From NCBI GenBank assembly GCA_963744105.1, contig CAVUSJ010000008.1, positions 258,574 through 322,573 of the forward strand: a DNA stretch of 64,000 bases. Direction: 5' to 3'. Source of the stretch: DASUPK01 sp963744105. Its GTDB lineage: Bacteria; Actinomycetota; Thermoleophilia; Solirubrobacterales; 70-9. The stretch's first letter is position 1; the number at the start of each line of letters is the position of its first letter. A program made the position numbers and the translations under genes. This document shows positions 42,746-53,903 of the stretch, piece after piece. The notes below the pieces were generated by a model that was not told where the DNA came from, did not search any database, and saw only the letters and a program-made list of their open reading frames with translations.

Positions 42746-43363
42746 TCAGTCCTCCGGCGTCAGCGCCACGGCGATGTGGCTGGTTCGCTTGTTGATCCGC
42801 GTCGCTCGACCCAGCGCCCGCGGCCGGTAGCGGCGCAGCGTGGGCCCCTCGTCGACGTGGATGTCCTTGATGAAGAGATCGTCGGCGACGAGGTCATGGT
42901 TCGTCTCCGCGTTGGCGGCGGCCGACTCGAGCAGCTTGCGGATGTCCTGCGCCGCGCTGCGAGTAGAGAAGCGAAGCAGTGGAAGCGCGTCCTCGAGCGG
43001 CAGGCCGCGGACCTGGTCGGCGACCAGGCGCGCCTTGCGGGGGGCGACGCGAACGAAGCGGGCGCGAGCGTTGACGACGGGGCGCTCCACCGGCTCCTTC
43101 GGCTTCGGCTTGGCCTTCGGCTTCGTCTCGGCCTTGGGCTTCGCCTCGGTCTTTGGCTTGGCGGGAGCCTTCTTCGCGGCGGGCTTCTTCGCGGCGGGCT
43201 TCTTGGCGGCGGGCTTCGCAGCAGCGTCCGCCTTGGGCTTCGCGGCGGGCTTCTTGGCGGTTGAGCTCGCCGCCGGCTTCTTGGCAGCGGGCTTCGCCGC
43301 GGGCTTCTTCGCCGCCGGCTTCTTGGCCCGATCCTTCTTCTCGGTGTTCTTCTCGTCAGCCAC
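42746..43363 (-). CDS. rplV: 50S ribosomal protein L22 with ~95-residue histone-H1-like N-terminal extension
   Basis: 205 residues; L22 is normally ~110-115. Residues 1-95 are repeats of AKKPAAKKPAAKP and KAETKPKAKPKPK, like eukaryotic H1 tails and bacterial HupB-type tails. Core from residue ~96: VNARARFVRVAPRKARLVAD, TRSAAQDIRKLLESAAANAE, DEGPTLRRYRPRALGRATRI. L22 spans the 50S with a loop in the exit tunnel. The tail is in frame from ATG 43363. Confidence 0.95.
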   Translation of the reverse strand: MADEKNTEKKDRAKKPAAKKPAAKPAAKKPAASSTAKKPAAKPKADAAAKPAAKKPAAKKPAAKKAPAKPKTEAKPKAETKPKAKPKPKEPVERPVVNARARFVRVAPRKARLVADQVRGLPLEDALPLLRFSTRSAAQDIRKLLESAAANAETNHDLVADDLFIKDIHVDEGPTLRRYRPRALGRATRINKRTSHIAVALTPED

Positions 43364-43366
43364 CTG

Positions 43367-43648
43367 TTAGTCCCTCTCGCTCGCCGAGCCGGCGCCGGAG
43401 TGGGCGCGGAAGGTGCGGGTCGGGGCGAACTCGCCGAGCTTGTGCCCCACCATCGACTCGGAGATGTAGACGGGCACGTGCTTGCGGCCGTCGTGGACGG
43501 CGATCGTGTGCCCGACCATCTCGGGGAAGATCGTCGAGTGGCGTGACCAGGTCTTCAGCATCTGCTTCTGGCCCGACTCGTTCATGGCGTTGACGCGCTT
43601 CATCAGGCGCTCCTCCGCCCACGGGCCCTTCTTGGTCGAGCGTCCCAT
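43367..43648 (-). CDS. rpsS: 30S ribosomal protein S19
   Basis: 93 residues: MGRSTKKGPWAEERLMKRVN, TWSRHSTIFPEMVGHTIAVH, ESMVGHKLGEFAPTRTFRAH. Head of the 30S. Starts next to rplB stop. Confidence 0.97.
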   Translation of the reverse strand: MGRSTKKGPWAEERLMKRVNAMNESGQKQMLKTWSRHSTIFPEMVGHTIAVHDGRKHVPVYISESMVGHKLGEFAPTRTFRAHSGAGSASERD

Positions 43649-44488
43649 CTACTTCCTCTTTCCTCGGCGGCGCCCGCGCACGATCAGCGCGTCGGAGCGC
43701 TTGCCCTTCTTACGAGTCCTGTAGCCCAGCGTCGGCTTGCCCCAGGGGGTGACCGGGTGGCCGCCCGGGGTGTGGTGCGCCTCGCCGCCGCCGTGCGGGT
43801 GGTCCACCGGGTTCATGGCGACGCCGCGGCTCTGCGGTCGCTTGCCCTTGTGACGGTTGCGGCCGGCCTTGCCGATCTTCACGTTCTGGTGCTCCGCGTT
43901 CGAGATCGTGCCCACGGTGGCGCGGCACTCGCCGCGGACCATCCGGACCTCGGAGGACGGCAGCCGGAGGCTGACCATCGGGCCCTCCTTGGCGACCACC
44001 TGGATCGCGGTGCCCGCCGAGCGGCCGAGCTTGCCGCCCTGACCGGGAATCAACTCGACGTTGTGCACGACGGTTCCGGTCGGGATCCGGGCCAGCGGCA
44101 GTGAGTTGCCCGGGGCGATGTCGGCGCCCTCGCCGGAGACGACCTCGGCGCCCACCCGGAGCCCCTGCGGGGCGAGGATGTAGCGCTTCTCGCCGTCGGC
44201 GTAGTTGAGCAGCGCGATGCTCGCCGAGCGGTTCGGGTCGTACTCGACGGAGGCCACCTTGGCGGGGATCCCGTCCTTGGTGCGCTTGAAGTCGATCTGC
44301 CGGTAGCGGCGCTTCGCGCCGCCGCCGCGATGGCGCGCGGTGACGCGGCCGTTGGAGTTGCGGCCGCCAGTCGACGTCTTGCCCTTGGTGAGCTTCTTCG
44401 TCGGCTTCTCGCCGGTGAGCTCGTCGCGCATCGGATAGGTGCCGAAGCGCCTGCCGGGGCTGGTCGGTCGTGTCTTGCGGTTGGCCAT
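43649..44488 (-). CDS. rplB: 50S ribosomal protein L2
   Basis: 279 residues. GKTSTGGRNSNGRVTARHRG, GAKRRYRQIDFKRTKDGIPA, and the catalytic-centre loop AMNPVDHPHGGGEAHHTPGG with the conserved His. Needed for subunit association and peptidyl transfer. Three bases after rplW. Confidence 0.97.
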   Translation of the reverse strand: MANRKTRPTSPGRRFGTYPMRDELTGEKPTKKLTKGKTSTGGRNSNGRVTARHRGGGAKRRYRQIDFKRTKDGIPAKVASVEYDPNRSASIALLNYADGEKRYILAPQGLRVGAEVVSGEGADIAPGNSLPLARIPTGTVVHNVELIPGQGGKLGRSAGTAIQVVAKEGPMVSLRLPSSEVRMVRGECRATVGTISNAEHQNVKIGKAGRNRHKGKRPQSRGVAMNPVDHPHGGGEAHHTPGGHPVTPWGKPTLGYRTRKKGKRSDALIVRGRRRGKRK

Positions 44489-44491
44489 GGG

Positions 44492-44791
44492 TTAGCCCTC
44501 CACCGCCGCACCCTCGAACAGCTCGATCCGCTCGCCCGGCGAGAGCTGGACGACGGCCTTCTTCCAGGAGCGGGAGCGCCCCGAGTGCAGCCCGCGCCGC
44601 TTCGGCTTGGACTTCACCCTGGAGGTGCGCACCGCCTTCACGTGGACATCGAAGATCTCCTCGACCGCGTGAGCGATCTGCAGCTTGTGCGCCCGCTCAT
44701 GGACGCGGAACGTGTACTTGCCCTCCCCCATCAGCGCGTAGCTCTTCTCGGAGACGACCGGCCGGATGATCACCGTGCGCGGATCCATCAC
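44492..44791 (-). CDS. rplW: 50S ribosomal protein L23
   Basis: 99 residues: MDPRTVIIRPVVSEKSYALM-like start (MMDPRTVI), YTFRVHERAHKLQIAHAVEE, VHVKAVRTSRVKSKPKRRGL. Docking protein at the exit tunnel. Overlaps rplD by 4 nt. Confidence 0.96.
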   Translation of the reverse strand: MMDPRTVIIRPVVSEKSYALMGEGKYTFRVHERAHKLQIAHAVEEIFDVHVKAVRTSRVKSKPKRRGLHSGRSRSWKKAVVQLSPGERIELFEGAAVEG

Positions 44792-45474
44792 TCATCACCC
44801 CCAGCTTCGCCGCTCTTCGCTCGCGACTTCGCATCCGATGATGGGCGCTCGCTCGAGCGGCTCGCCCTCCCCTTGAGCTCCTCGAGAGCCGCCTCGGTGA
44901 CGACCAGCGAGGAGGCGCCGACGACGTCGGCCACCCCGGCGGCGCTCGCGAGCGCGACCGTGATGCCCGGGATGTTCCGGAAGCTCTTGGCGACGGCCTC
45001 CTCCTCGGATCCCACCACGACGAGCGTCGGACCCTGCGCGCCCCACTTGGAGAGAGCGGTGGCGGCCTGCTTGGTGGCGGGCGCGTCGTAGGTCGATCCG
45101 TCGAGGACGGCGATCGAGTCCCGCTCGGCGTGCATGGTGAGGGCCGCCCGCAGCGCCTTGCGGCGCGCCTTGCGGTTCACCTTGACGGTGTAGTGGCGGG
45201 GCTTCGGCCCGAACGCGGCGCCTCCGCCGTAGCGGTGCGGCACGCTCAGGGCGCCGGCGCGAGCGCGGCCGGTGCCCTTCTGGCGCCAGGCCTTGGCGGT
45301 GGTCATCGCGACCTCGCCGCGGGTCAGGCTCGAGTGGGTGCCGCGGCGCCGCGAGTTCAGGTCCGCGCGAGCGGCCTCGTGGACCAGCGCCTCGTGGAAC
45401 GGCTCGCTGAAGATCTCCTTGGGCAGGTCGGACTTCGCCTGCTTGCCGAGGGAGGTGGCCTTGAGATCAGCCAT
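44788..45474 (-). CDS. rplD: 50S ribosomal protein L4
   Basis: 228 residues. LVHEAARADLNSRRRGTHSS, KAWRQKGTGRARAGALSVPH, GGAAFGPKPRHYTVKVNRKA are the tunnel-loop hallmarks; the C-terminus adds a charged tail (SRSSERPSSDAKSRAKSGEA). L4 can autoregulate the S10 operon in some bacteria. Overlaps rplC by 8 nt. Confidence 0.96.
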   Translation of the reverse strand: MADLKATSLGKQAKSDLPKEIFSEPFHEALVHEAARADLNSRRRGTHSSLTRGEVAMTTAKAWRQKGTGRARAGALSVPHRYGGGAAFGPKPRHYTVKVNRKARRKALRAALTMHAERDSIAVLDGSTYDAPATKQAATALSKWGAQGPTLVVVGSEEEAVAKSFRNIPGITVALASAAGVADVVGASSLVVTEAALEELKGRASRSSERPSSDAKSRAKSGEAGGDE

Positions 45475-46132
45475 CGCTGCGCACCTCCACCGTGGCGTTC
45501 TTGCCGCCGGGCACGGAGCCGCGAATCAGCAGCAGGTTGCGCTCGGCATCCACCTCGACGACGCTCGCTCCCCGCTGGGTCACGCGCCGCGAGCCCATCT
45601 GGCCGGGCATCCGCATGCCCTTGAAGACGCGCGCGGGATCGGCGCTCGCGCCGATCGATCCCGGGGCACGGACGTTGTGTGAGCCGTGGGTGACCGGTCC
45701 GCGTCCGAAGTTGTGTCGCTTGACGGTGCCCTGGAAGCCCTTGCCGATCGAGACCGCGGAGATCTTGACCTGCTGGCCGGGCTCGAAGCTGGTCACGGTG
45801 ACGTCGTCCCCGACCTTCACATCGGAGGAACCCTCCTCGCCTTGGCTCTCATCCCCACCCGCGGTCCCACCGACCTCAACGCCCCTGAACTCGACCAGGG
45901 TCTTCATGCCCGCCGCGCCTGCCTTCTTCAGATGGCCGGCCTCGGGCTTCCTGATCCGATCCTCGGCAACCGGAATCGCCGCGAGCTGCACGGCGTCGTA
46001 CCCGTCGCGGTCGGCCTTGCGGATAGCGGTGACCTTGTTCGGCGCGGCCTCGATCACCGTCACGGGGACCGCCGTGCCGTCCTCGAGGAAGATCCGCGTC
46101 ATCCCCAGCTTCTTGCCGACGATCGCTGCCAT
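45467..46132 (-). CDS. rplC: 50S ribosomal protein L3
   Basis: 221 residues. MAAIVGKKLGMTRIFLEDGT, KGFQGTVKRHNFGRGPVTHG, MRMPGQMGSRRVTQRGASVV. A ~20-residue acidic insertion (GGTAGGDESQGEEGSSDVKV, ~77-96) replaces the usual short loop before the beta-barrel. Supports the peptidyl transferase centre. Start overlaps rpsJ stop by one base. Confidence 0.96.
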   Translation of the reverse strand: MAAIVGKKLGMTRIFLEDGTAVPVTVIEAAPNKVTAIRKADRDGYDAVQLAAIPVAEDRIRKPEAGHLKKAGAAGMKTLVEFRGVEVGGTAGGDESQGEEGSSDVKVGDDVTVTSFEPGQQVKISAVSIGKGFQGTVKRHNFGRGPVTHGSHNVRAPGSIGASADPARVFKGMRMPGQMGSRRVTQRGASVVEVDAERNLLLIRGSVPGGKNATVEVRSDG

Positions 46133-46452
46133 CAGAGCCTGATCTCCACGTCGACGCCGGCCGGCAGGGTCTCCATCCGCTGGAGCTCGTCGACCGTCTT
46201 GGGCGTGGGCTGATGAATGTCGATCAGCCGCTTGTGGGTCCTGATCTCGAAGTGCTCGCGCGAGTCCTTGTCCTTGAACGGCGAGCGGATCACGCAGTAG
46301 ACGTGCTTGTCGGTGGGCAGCGGGATCGGCCCAGCGACGGTCGCGCCGGTCCGCTCCGCGGTCCCGACGATCTCCTGGGCAGCCCGGTCTATGGCGTCGT
46401 GGTCGTACGCCTTGAGCCGGATCCTGATCTTTCCCGATGTCAATGAAGCCAT
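46132..46452 (-). CDS. rpsJ: 30S ribosomal protein S10
   Basis: 106 residues: GKIRIRLKAYDHDAIDRAAQ, GPIPLPTDKHVYCVIRSPFK, FEIRTHKRLIDIHQPTPKTV. First gene of the S10 operon; also the NusE antitermination factor. Upstream 166 bp to tuf must hold the operon promoter, but no clear hexamer pair is visible. Confidence 0.97.
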   Translation of the reverse strand: MASLTSGKIRIRLKAYDHDAIDRAAQEIVGTAERTGATVAGPIPLPTDKHVYCVIRSPFKDKDSREHFEIRTHKRLIDIHQPTPKTVDELQRMETLPAGVDVEIRL

Positions 46453-46591
46453 TTGTTCCGTATTTCGCCGTTAATTGATGGTGGTCTTCGCGCAGATAGG
46501 GCGCCGCCCGTGTAGCTAGGGCCGCGCCCTGGGTCGTATGTCTTGCAGTTGTCTTGGCCCTTTGCCCTGGTGGGAGGGCCTCACTAACGAC

Positions 46592-46609
46592 GGGCCCCCG
46601 AGGGGGCCC
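46592..46609 (-). terminator. GC-rich hairpin just after tuf
   Basis: Perfect 8-bp stem GGGCCCCC / GGGGGCCC with a two-base loop, 10 nt downstream of the tuf stop codon. No T-run follows, so termination may be weak or need Rho. Confidence 0.5.
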
Positions 46610-46618
46610 GCCTTGCGG

Positions 46619-47803
<1,185 letters not shown>

Positions 47804-47887
47804 CTCGCTCCTTTGGGGGTCTAGTTGGTGTCTTTAAGTGGGTTTTGCGGAAGTTGGTTCGGTTGCTGACCAACCTGGGGAATATAG

Positions 47888-50002
<2,115 letters not shown>

Positions 50003-50071
50003 GATCCTGTCCGGTCGTACTGGCGTGAGGGAGATGCGGAACGGCTAGTCTCAGTTCGGTATTCGCGCAGA

Positions 50072-50093
50072 AAAAAGGGCCCTTACGGGCCCG
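50072..50093 (-). terminator. Intrinsic terminator upstream of fusA
   Basis: On the minus strand GGGCCC-GTAA-GGGCCC is followed directly by TTTTTT, a textbook Rho-independent terminator. It stands between the plus-strand gene starting at 50241 and the fusA start at 50002, so it can only stop leftward transcripts just before fusA. Confidence 0.8.
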
Positions 50094-50240
50094 AGCGCAA
50101 AGCGTCTCTTCGACCCGAACTTCTCCTATGTCGCGCCGTTCTCCATCGAAACGGTTAACGCTCACGAGAGCCTCTGGGGGCACCCCCGAGCGACGGACGA
50201 TGATAGCAGCGGTCCGCGGGCTTTCAGGCAGGGCTCACGC

Positions 50241-51098
50241 ATGAGCCCCGCTCGCCGCAGAAGGCCATCCAGCCGCGCCAGGGATCTCACCGAGCGCACG
50301 CGGCACGAGGGCCGGGAGCTCTCCCGCCGCCGCCGCGAGGAGACGCGCAAGCTGCGTCCGGTCTTCGCGCCCGTGGGCCGCATCTTCGCGTGGATCGCTC
50401 CTCGCATAACCGGCGCCCTGATGTTCGTGCTCAAGCTGTTCGCGGCGCTGATCGCCCTCCTCGCCGAGCTCGGGACCGTCGGGGCGGGTTGGCTCGTCGA
50501 GCGGACCCGAGGGATCGCGAGCGCCGCCGCGCACCGGACGGAGGAAAACGTCACCCCGCGCTCCACCGTCGCGTTCATCGGCATCGCCGCCGCGTTCGGC
50601 CTGGGCGTCTCGCAGTTCTTCGACTACCACGGGGTCGCCGTTGACGCACCGAACTACGCGGGCGAGTTCAACTCGGTGGCACCCGCCCCGGTCGTGGGCA
50701 CCGAAACCGCCGGCAGCGCTCACCTCTGGGTGCTCATCCCCGTGGCGGTCGCCGCCGTAGTCCTGATCATCGGGGCGTATCGAGGCGACAGGCGACTTGC
50801 CGGAGCCGTGGCGCTCTGCGGCCTGCTCGGCCTGGCGGTGGCCGTCGCGATCGACCTTCCGCAGGGTCTCGACGCCGGGCGGGCCGGGCTCGCGTTCAGC
50901 GGCTCCGAGGCACAGCTCCTGCAGGGATTCTGGGCCGAGGTGGCGTGCTCGGCCGTGCTCATGCTTTGCGGCGGGCTGCTCGCCCTCTACTCTCGCGGAG
51001 TGACCCCAGTGAGGAGAGGCGGGTCGAGACGCGTCGCGCGCCGGCGGGCGAGGCGCGAGGACGGTGGCATCTCGCCCGGCCTGCGGGCCGAGTCATGA
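50241..51098 (+). CDS. Membrane protein of unknown function, paralogue 1
   Basis: 285 residues. Basic N-terminus (RRRRPSSRARDLTERTRHEG, EETRKLRP), then about five hydrophobic segments: ~52-80, ~108-125 (STVAFIGIAAAFGLGVSQFF), ~162-180 (LWVLIPVAVAAVVLIIGAYR), ~187-205 and ~230-250 (EVACSAVLMLCGGLLALYSR). C-terminus Arg-rich. The motif GLGVSQFFD and the ending GFWAEVACSAVLMLCGGLLA recur in the next gene as LGVSQFTD and GFWLELIGALVLTVCGAALA, so the pair arose by duplication. Family not recognised. Stop overlaps the next start (ATGA). Confidence 0.6.
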   Translation: MSPARRRRPSSRARDLTERTRHEGRELSRRRREETRKLRPVFAPVGRIFAWIAPRITGALMFVLKLFAALIALLAELGTVGAGWLVERTRGIASAAAHRTEENVTPRSTVAFIGIAAAFGLGVSQFFDYHGVAVDAPNYAGEFNSVAPAPVVGTETAGSAHLWVLIPVAVAAVVLIIGAYRGDRRLAGAVALCGLLGLAVAVAIDLPQGLDAGRAGLAFSGSEAQLLQGFWAEVACSAVLMLCGGLLALYSRGVTPVRRGGSRRVARRRARREDGGISPGLRAES

Positions 51099-51649
51099 AG
51101 AAGCTGCCTCGCACGGAGACTCTCCTCGTCCTCGCTTGCGCAGCCGCCGCAGCGATGCTCGGCGTCTCCCAGTTCACCGACATCTTTCACCTCACCCCAC
51201 CGGGGGGCGAGGCCCTGAAGGCGATCAAGGCCTCCGACCAGCACGGCTACGCCACGCTGGTGCTCGCGATCTTCGCCCTGATCCTGCTCGTCATCGCGAT
51301 GGCGGCGCGGGGAGAGCAGCTCGGTCAGGTGGCCGCCGTGGCGATCGCAGTCTGCGGGGTGGTCGCCCTGCTGATCTTCCTGATCGGCGACCTCCCGAAG
51401 GTGAACAATGTCGGCACGCTCGACGACCCGCGCCAATCGTTCATCGACGCTGAGGCGAAGCCCGTCGCAGGGTTCTGGCTGGAGCTGATCGGCGCGCTGG
51501 TGCTCACCGTTTGCGGAGCCGCCCTCGCCACGATGCGTCCAGATCGCACTGAGAGCACTGAGAGCACTGAGCCGCACGGCGGCCGGACGCATGACAGCAC
51601 CGTCGCCGAGATGGCGACCACCCGCCTCGAGCGGACCCGCGGCAACTAG
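51095..51649 (+). CDS. Membrane protein of unknown function, paralogue 2
   Basis: 184 residues from ATG 51095, coupled to the preceding gene. Four hydrophobic segments: ~10-25 (LLVLACAAAAAMLGVSQF), ~53-70, ~78-97 (VAAVAIAVCGVVALLIFLIG) and ~130-147. Extracytoplasmic loop FHLTPPGGEALKAIKASDQH. The C-terminus has a short repeat from a 9-bp DNA repeat (ACTGAGAGC, 51549-51570: TESTESTE). Convergent with rpsG, 7 nt between stops. Role unknown; the shared layout with paralogue 1 suggests a heteromer. Confidence 0.6.
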   Translation: MKKLPRTETLLVLACAAAAAMLGVSQFTDIFHLTPPGGEALKAIKASDQHGYATLVLAIFALILLVIAMAARGEQLGQVAAVAIAVCGVVALLIFLIGDLPKVNNVGTLDDPRQSFIDAEAKPVAGFWLELIGALVLTVCGAALATMRPDRTESTESTEPHGGRTHDSTVAEMATTRLERTRGN

Positions 51650-51656
51650 CCCGCGG

Positions 51657-52127
51657 TTACCAGCGGTAGTGGGCGAACGCCTTGTTCGCTTGGGCCATGC
51701 GGTAGATGTCGTCCTTGCGCTTCCAGGCGTTGCCCTGCTGCTTGGACGCATCCAGGATCTCGTTGGCCAGGCGCTCGGCCATCGACTTCTCGCCGCGGGC
51801 CCGGGCGAACTCGACCAGCCAGCGGACCGCGAGGGTCCGGGCTCGTCGGGCGGGCACCTCGACCGGCACCTGGTAGGTCGCACCGCCGACGCGGCGGGAG
51901 CGGACCTCGAGGACCGGGGTGAGCTGCTTGATCGCGCCCTCGAGCTCCTCGACCGGGTTGTTGCCGGTGCGCTCGCCGACCAGGGCGAGCGCGTCGTAGG
52001 TGATCCGCTCGGCGACCGACTTCTTGCCGTCGGTCATGACCTTGTTGATCACCTGCTGGACGATCCGGCTCCGATAGATGGAGTCCGGCTCGAGCAGGCG
52101 GATGGTGGCCTGGTTGCGGCGCGGCAT
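51657..52127 (-). CDS. rpsG: 30S ribosomal protein S7
   Basis: 156 residues: MPRRNQATIRLLEPDSIYRS, VMTDGKKSVAERITYDALAL, RRVGGATYQVPVEVPARRAR, NEILDASKQQGNAWKRKDDI. Primary 16S binder in the head and E-site wall. One base after rpsL. Confidence 0.97.
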   Translation of the reverse strand: MPRRNQATIRLLEPDSIYRSRIVQQVINKVMTDGKKSVAERITYDALALVGERTGNNPVEELEGAIKQLTPVLEVRSRRVGGATYQVPVEVPARRARTLAVRWLVEFARARGEKSMAERLANEILDASKQQGNAWKRKDDIYRMAQANKAFAHYRW

Positions 52128-52128
52128 C

Positions 52129-52524
52129 CTAGGAGGCCTTCACTCCGTAGAGCGAACGGCCCTGCTTCCGGTCCGAGACGCCGGCGGCGTCGAGCGCACC
52201 GCGGACGACCTTGTAGCGGACGCCCGGCAGATCCTTGACGCGGCCGCCCCTGACCAGGACCACGGAGTGCTCCTGCAGGTTGTGACCCTCGCCCGGGATG
52301 TAGCTCGTCACCTCCAGCCCGTTCGTGAGGCGAACCCTGGCGATCTTCCGAAGAGCCGAGTTCGGCTTCTTCGGCGTGACGGTGGCGACGCGAGTGCAGA
52401 CGCCACGCCGCTGCGGAGCGGCGACGCGCTTCTTGCGACCCTGGCCCGACTTCAGGCCCGGCGTCGACATCTTCTTTCGTTTGTGGGTTCGTCCCTTGCG
52501 GACGAGCTGGTTGGTGTTCGGCAT
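52129..52524 (-). CDS. rpsL: 30S ribosomal protein S12
   Basis: 131 residues. MPNTNQLVRKGRTHKRKKMS, GVCTRVATVTPKKPNSALRK, RGGRVKDLPGVRYKVVRGAL. Both lysines whose mutation gives streptomycin resistance (TPKKPNS and GRVKDLPG) are wild type. Starts the str cluster; divergent from the HAD-like gene, 35 bp away. Confidence 0.97.
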   Translation of the reverse strand: MPNTNQLVRKGRTHKRKKMSTPGLKSGQGRKKRVAAPQRRGVCTRVATVTPKKPNSALRKIARVRLTNGLEVTSYIPGEGHNLQEHSVVLVRGGRVKDLPGVRYKVVRGALDAAGVSDRKQGRSLYGVKAS

Positions 52525-52545
52525 CGGCGCGGGATGGTAGCCAAC

Positions 52546-52559
52546 TACGCTTCCCGCCG
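52546..52559 (+). promoter_or_regulatory. Leaderless-type -10 element (TACGCT)
   Basis: TACGCT (52546-52551) ends 8 nt before the ATG at 52560. The same 35-bp gap holds a TACCAT for rpsL on the other strand. Confidence 0.4.
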
Positions 52560-53099
52560 ATGCCGATCTTCAAGAAGTGGGAAACCAGCGATGCACCCGT
52601 CCTTGCCGTCGACATCGATGGCGTGATCAGCCTGTTCGGCTTCGACCAGGGCGAGCCGGGCCGAGGGACTGAGAACGCCCCGGGCGAGTTCCACCTGATC
52701 GACGGCATGCTCCACTGCATCGCCCTCGACACCGGGCCGCGACTGAACCGCCTTGCCGATAGCTACGAGCTGGTCTGGGCCAGCGGCTGGGAGGATCGCG
52801 CGAACGACCACCTCCCCGGGATCCTCGGCCTGCCCGAGCTCCCCTACCTGACGTTCGACGGGCGTGCCCGCTTCGGCACCGCCCACTGGAAGCTCGAGGC
52901 GCTGGAGGAGTATGCGGGCACGCGTCCGCTCGCCTGGATCGACGACAGCCTCGACGGCAGCTGCTACGACTGGTCCGAGGAGCGACCTGCCCCCACCCTG
53001 CTCGTTCCGACCGAGTCCGACGTGGGTCTGCTCGAAGTTCACGTCGAGGTCATCGAGCGATGGGCCAAGGACGGCTTCCGCACCGGAGATCGAGGGTAG
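52560..53099 (+). CDS. HAD-like hydrolase-fold protein
   Basis: 179 residues. HAD-type motif I VLAVDIDGVISLFG (nucleophile Asp ~18, second Asp ~20), motif II-like LVWASGWEDRANDHL, a Lys in GTAHWKLEALEEYA and motif IV-like PLAWIDDSLDGSCYDW. Probably a phosphatase with a small cap; substrate unknown. Start likely leaderless. First of three plus-strand genes between rpsL and rpoC. Confidence 0.75.
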   Translation: MPIFKKWETSDAPVLAVDIDGVISLFGFDQGEPGRGTENAPGEFHLIDGMLHCIALDTGPRLNRLADSYELVWASGWEDRANDHLPGILGLPELPYLTFDGRARFGTAHWKLEALEEYAGTRPLAWIDDSLDGSCYDWSEERPAPTLLVPTESDVGLLEVHVEVIERWAKDGFRTGDRG

Positions 53100-53109
53100 A
53101 CTCGCCCGG
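53097..53109 (+). promoter_or_regulatory. Leaderless-type -10 element (TAGACT)
   Basis: TAGACT (53097-53102) overlaps the stop codon of the HAD-like gene and ends 7 nt before the ATG at 53110. Confidence 0.45.
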
Positions 53110-53436
53110 ATGGGAGAGATCGTGCCGATCATCTTTTTGGCCGTGATCCTGAAGATCCCGATCCTCTACGGCATGTGGCTGATCTACTGGGCCGTCAAGG
53201 AGGAGCCGGAGCTCGAGGACCTGCCCGGGGACGCCGACGATCACAGCTTCAGGCGCTTCCGTCGCAACCCGCTGAAGCCGCGCGGCCCGCGCCGTGGCGG
53301 CCCTCACGGCGGCACCGCTCAGGCACAGCCCGACTGCCCGCCGGGCGGCCGCACCAGGACTCCGGTGATCGAGCCGAGGCTCGCCCCCGGAATGGCCGCC
53401 CACGAGCGGCGCGAGCACACACCCGCCGGCAGCTAG
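53110..53436 (+). CDS. Small single-pass membrane protein of unknown function
   Basis: 108 residues. One membrane segment at ~3-27 (EIVPIIFLAVILKIPILYGM, WLIYWAVK) then a cytoplasmic acidic patch (EEPELEDLPGDADD) and a Pro/Arg/Gly-rich tail (KPRGPRRGGPHGG). No family recognised; the N-terminal 50 residues look like short actinobacterial membrane proteins. No Shine-Dalgarno; a -10 hexamer is 7 nt upstream. Confidence 0.55.
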   Translation: MGEIVPIIFLAVILKIPILYGMWLIYWAVKEEPELEDLPGDADDHSFRRFRRNPLKPRGPRRGGPHGGTAQAQPDCPPGGRTRTPVIEPRLAPGMAAHERREHTPAGS

Positions 53437-53470
53437 GCGCCGGCTCCGACAACCGACAGGAGGGAACCGC

Positions 53471-53866
53471 ATGGGACAGCCGGTGGTGCATTTCGAGATC
53501 GTTGGCAAGGACTTCGACAAGCTGAAGAGCTTCTACTCCGAGCTCGCGGGCTGGAGCTATCAGGAGCCGCCGGGCACCGGTCAGGAGGGAGTCCCTCCTT
53601 ATGGGCTGGTGCCGCGCGAGGGGAACACGAATCCCGACGGCGTCGGCATCGGCGGTGGCGTCGGCGTGGGCCCCGAGGGCTACGAGGGCCACGTCACCTT
53701 CTACATCGAGGTCCCCGACGTGGGCGCCTCCCTCGACCAGGTCGAGAAGCTCGGCGGTACCAAGGTCATGGGCCCGGAGGACATGGGGGAGGGCCTGGTG
53801 ATCGGCCTCTTCAACGACCCCGAGGGTCACGTCGTCGGCCTGGTCCAGGGCCAGACGGGCACCTAA
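53471..53866 (+). CDS. VOC (glyoxalase/bleomycin-resistance fold) family protein
   Basis: 131 residues with two betaalphabetabetabeta repeats: VVHFEIVGKDFDKLKSFYSE at the start and HVTFYIEVPDVGASLDQVEK in the second half, ending GLFNDPEGHVVGLVQG. Candidate metal ligands His7 and Glu in DPEGHVVGL. Members include glyoxalase-like and dioxygenase-like proteins; the substrate is unknown. ATG 53471 has an AGGAGGG site. The repeated hairpin lies in its 3' flank. Confidence 0.82.
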   Translation: MGQPVVHFEIVGKDFDKLKSFYSELAGWSYQEPPGTGQEGVPPYGLVPREGNTNPDGVGIGGGVGVGPEGYEGHVTFYIEVPDVGASLDQVEKLGGTKVMGPEDMGEGLVIGLFNDPEGHVVGLVQGQTGT

Positions 53867-53903
53867 CCCGAGAGATACTCAGACAGCCGTTCCGCCAGTC
53901 GGC

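Noticed and set aside
51549..51572. ACTGAGAGC microrepeat
   Set aside because: Only about two and a half units inside a C-terminal tail; too short to be a CRISPR or VNTR of note.
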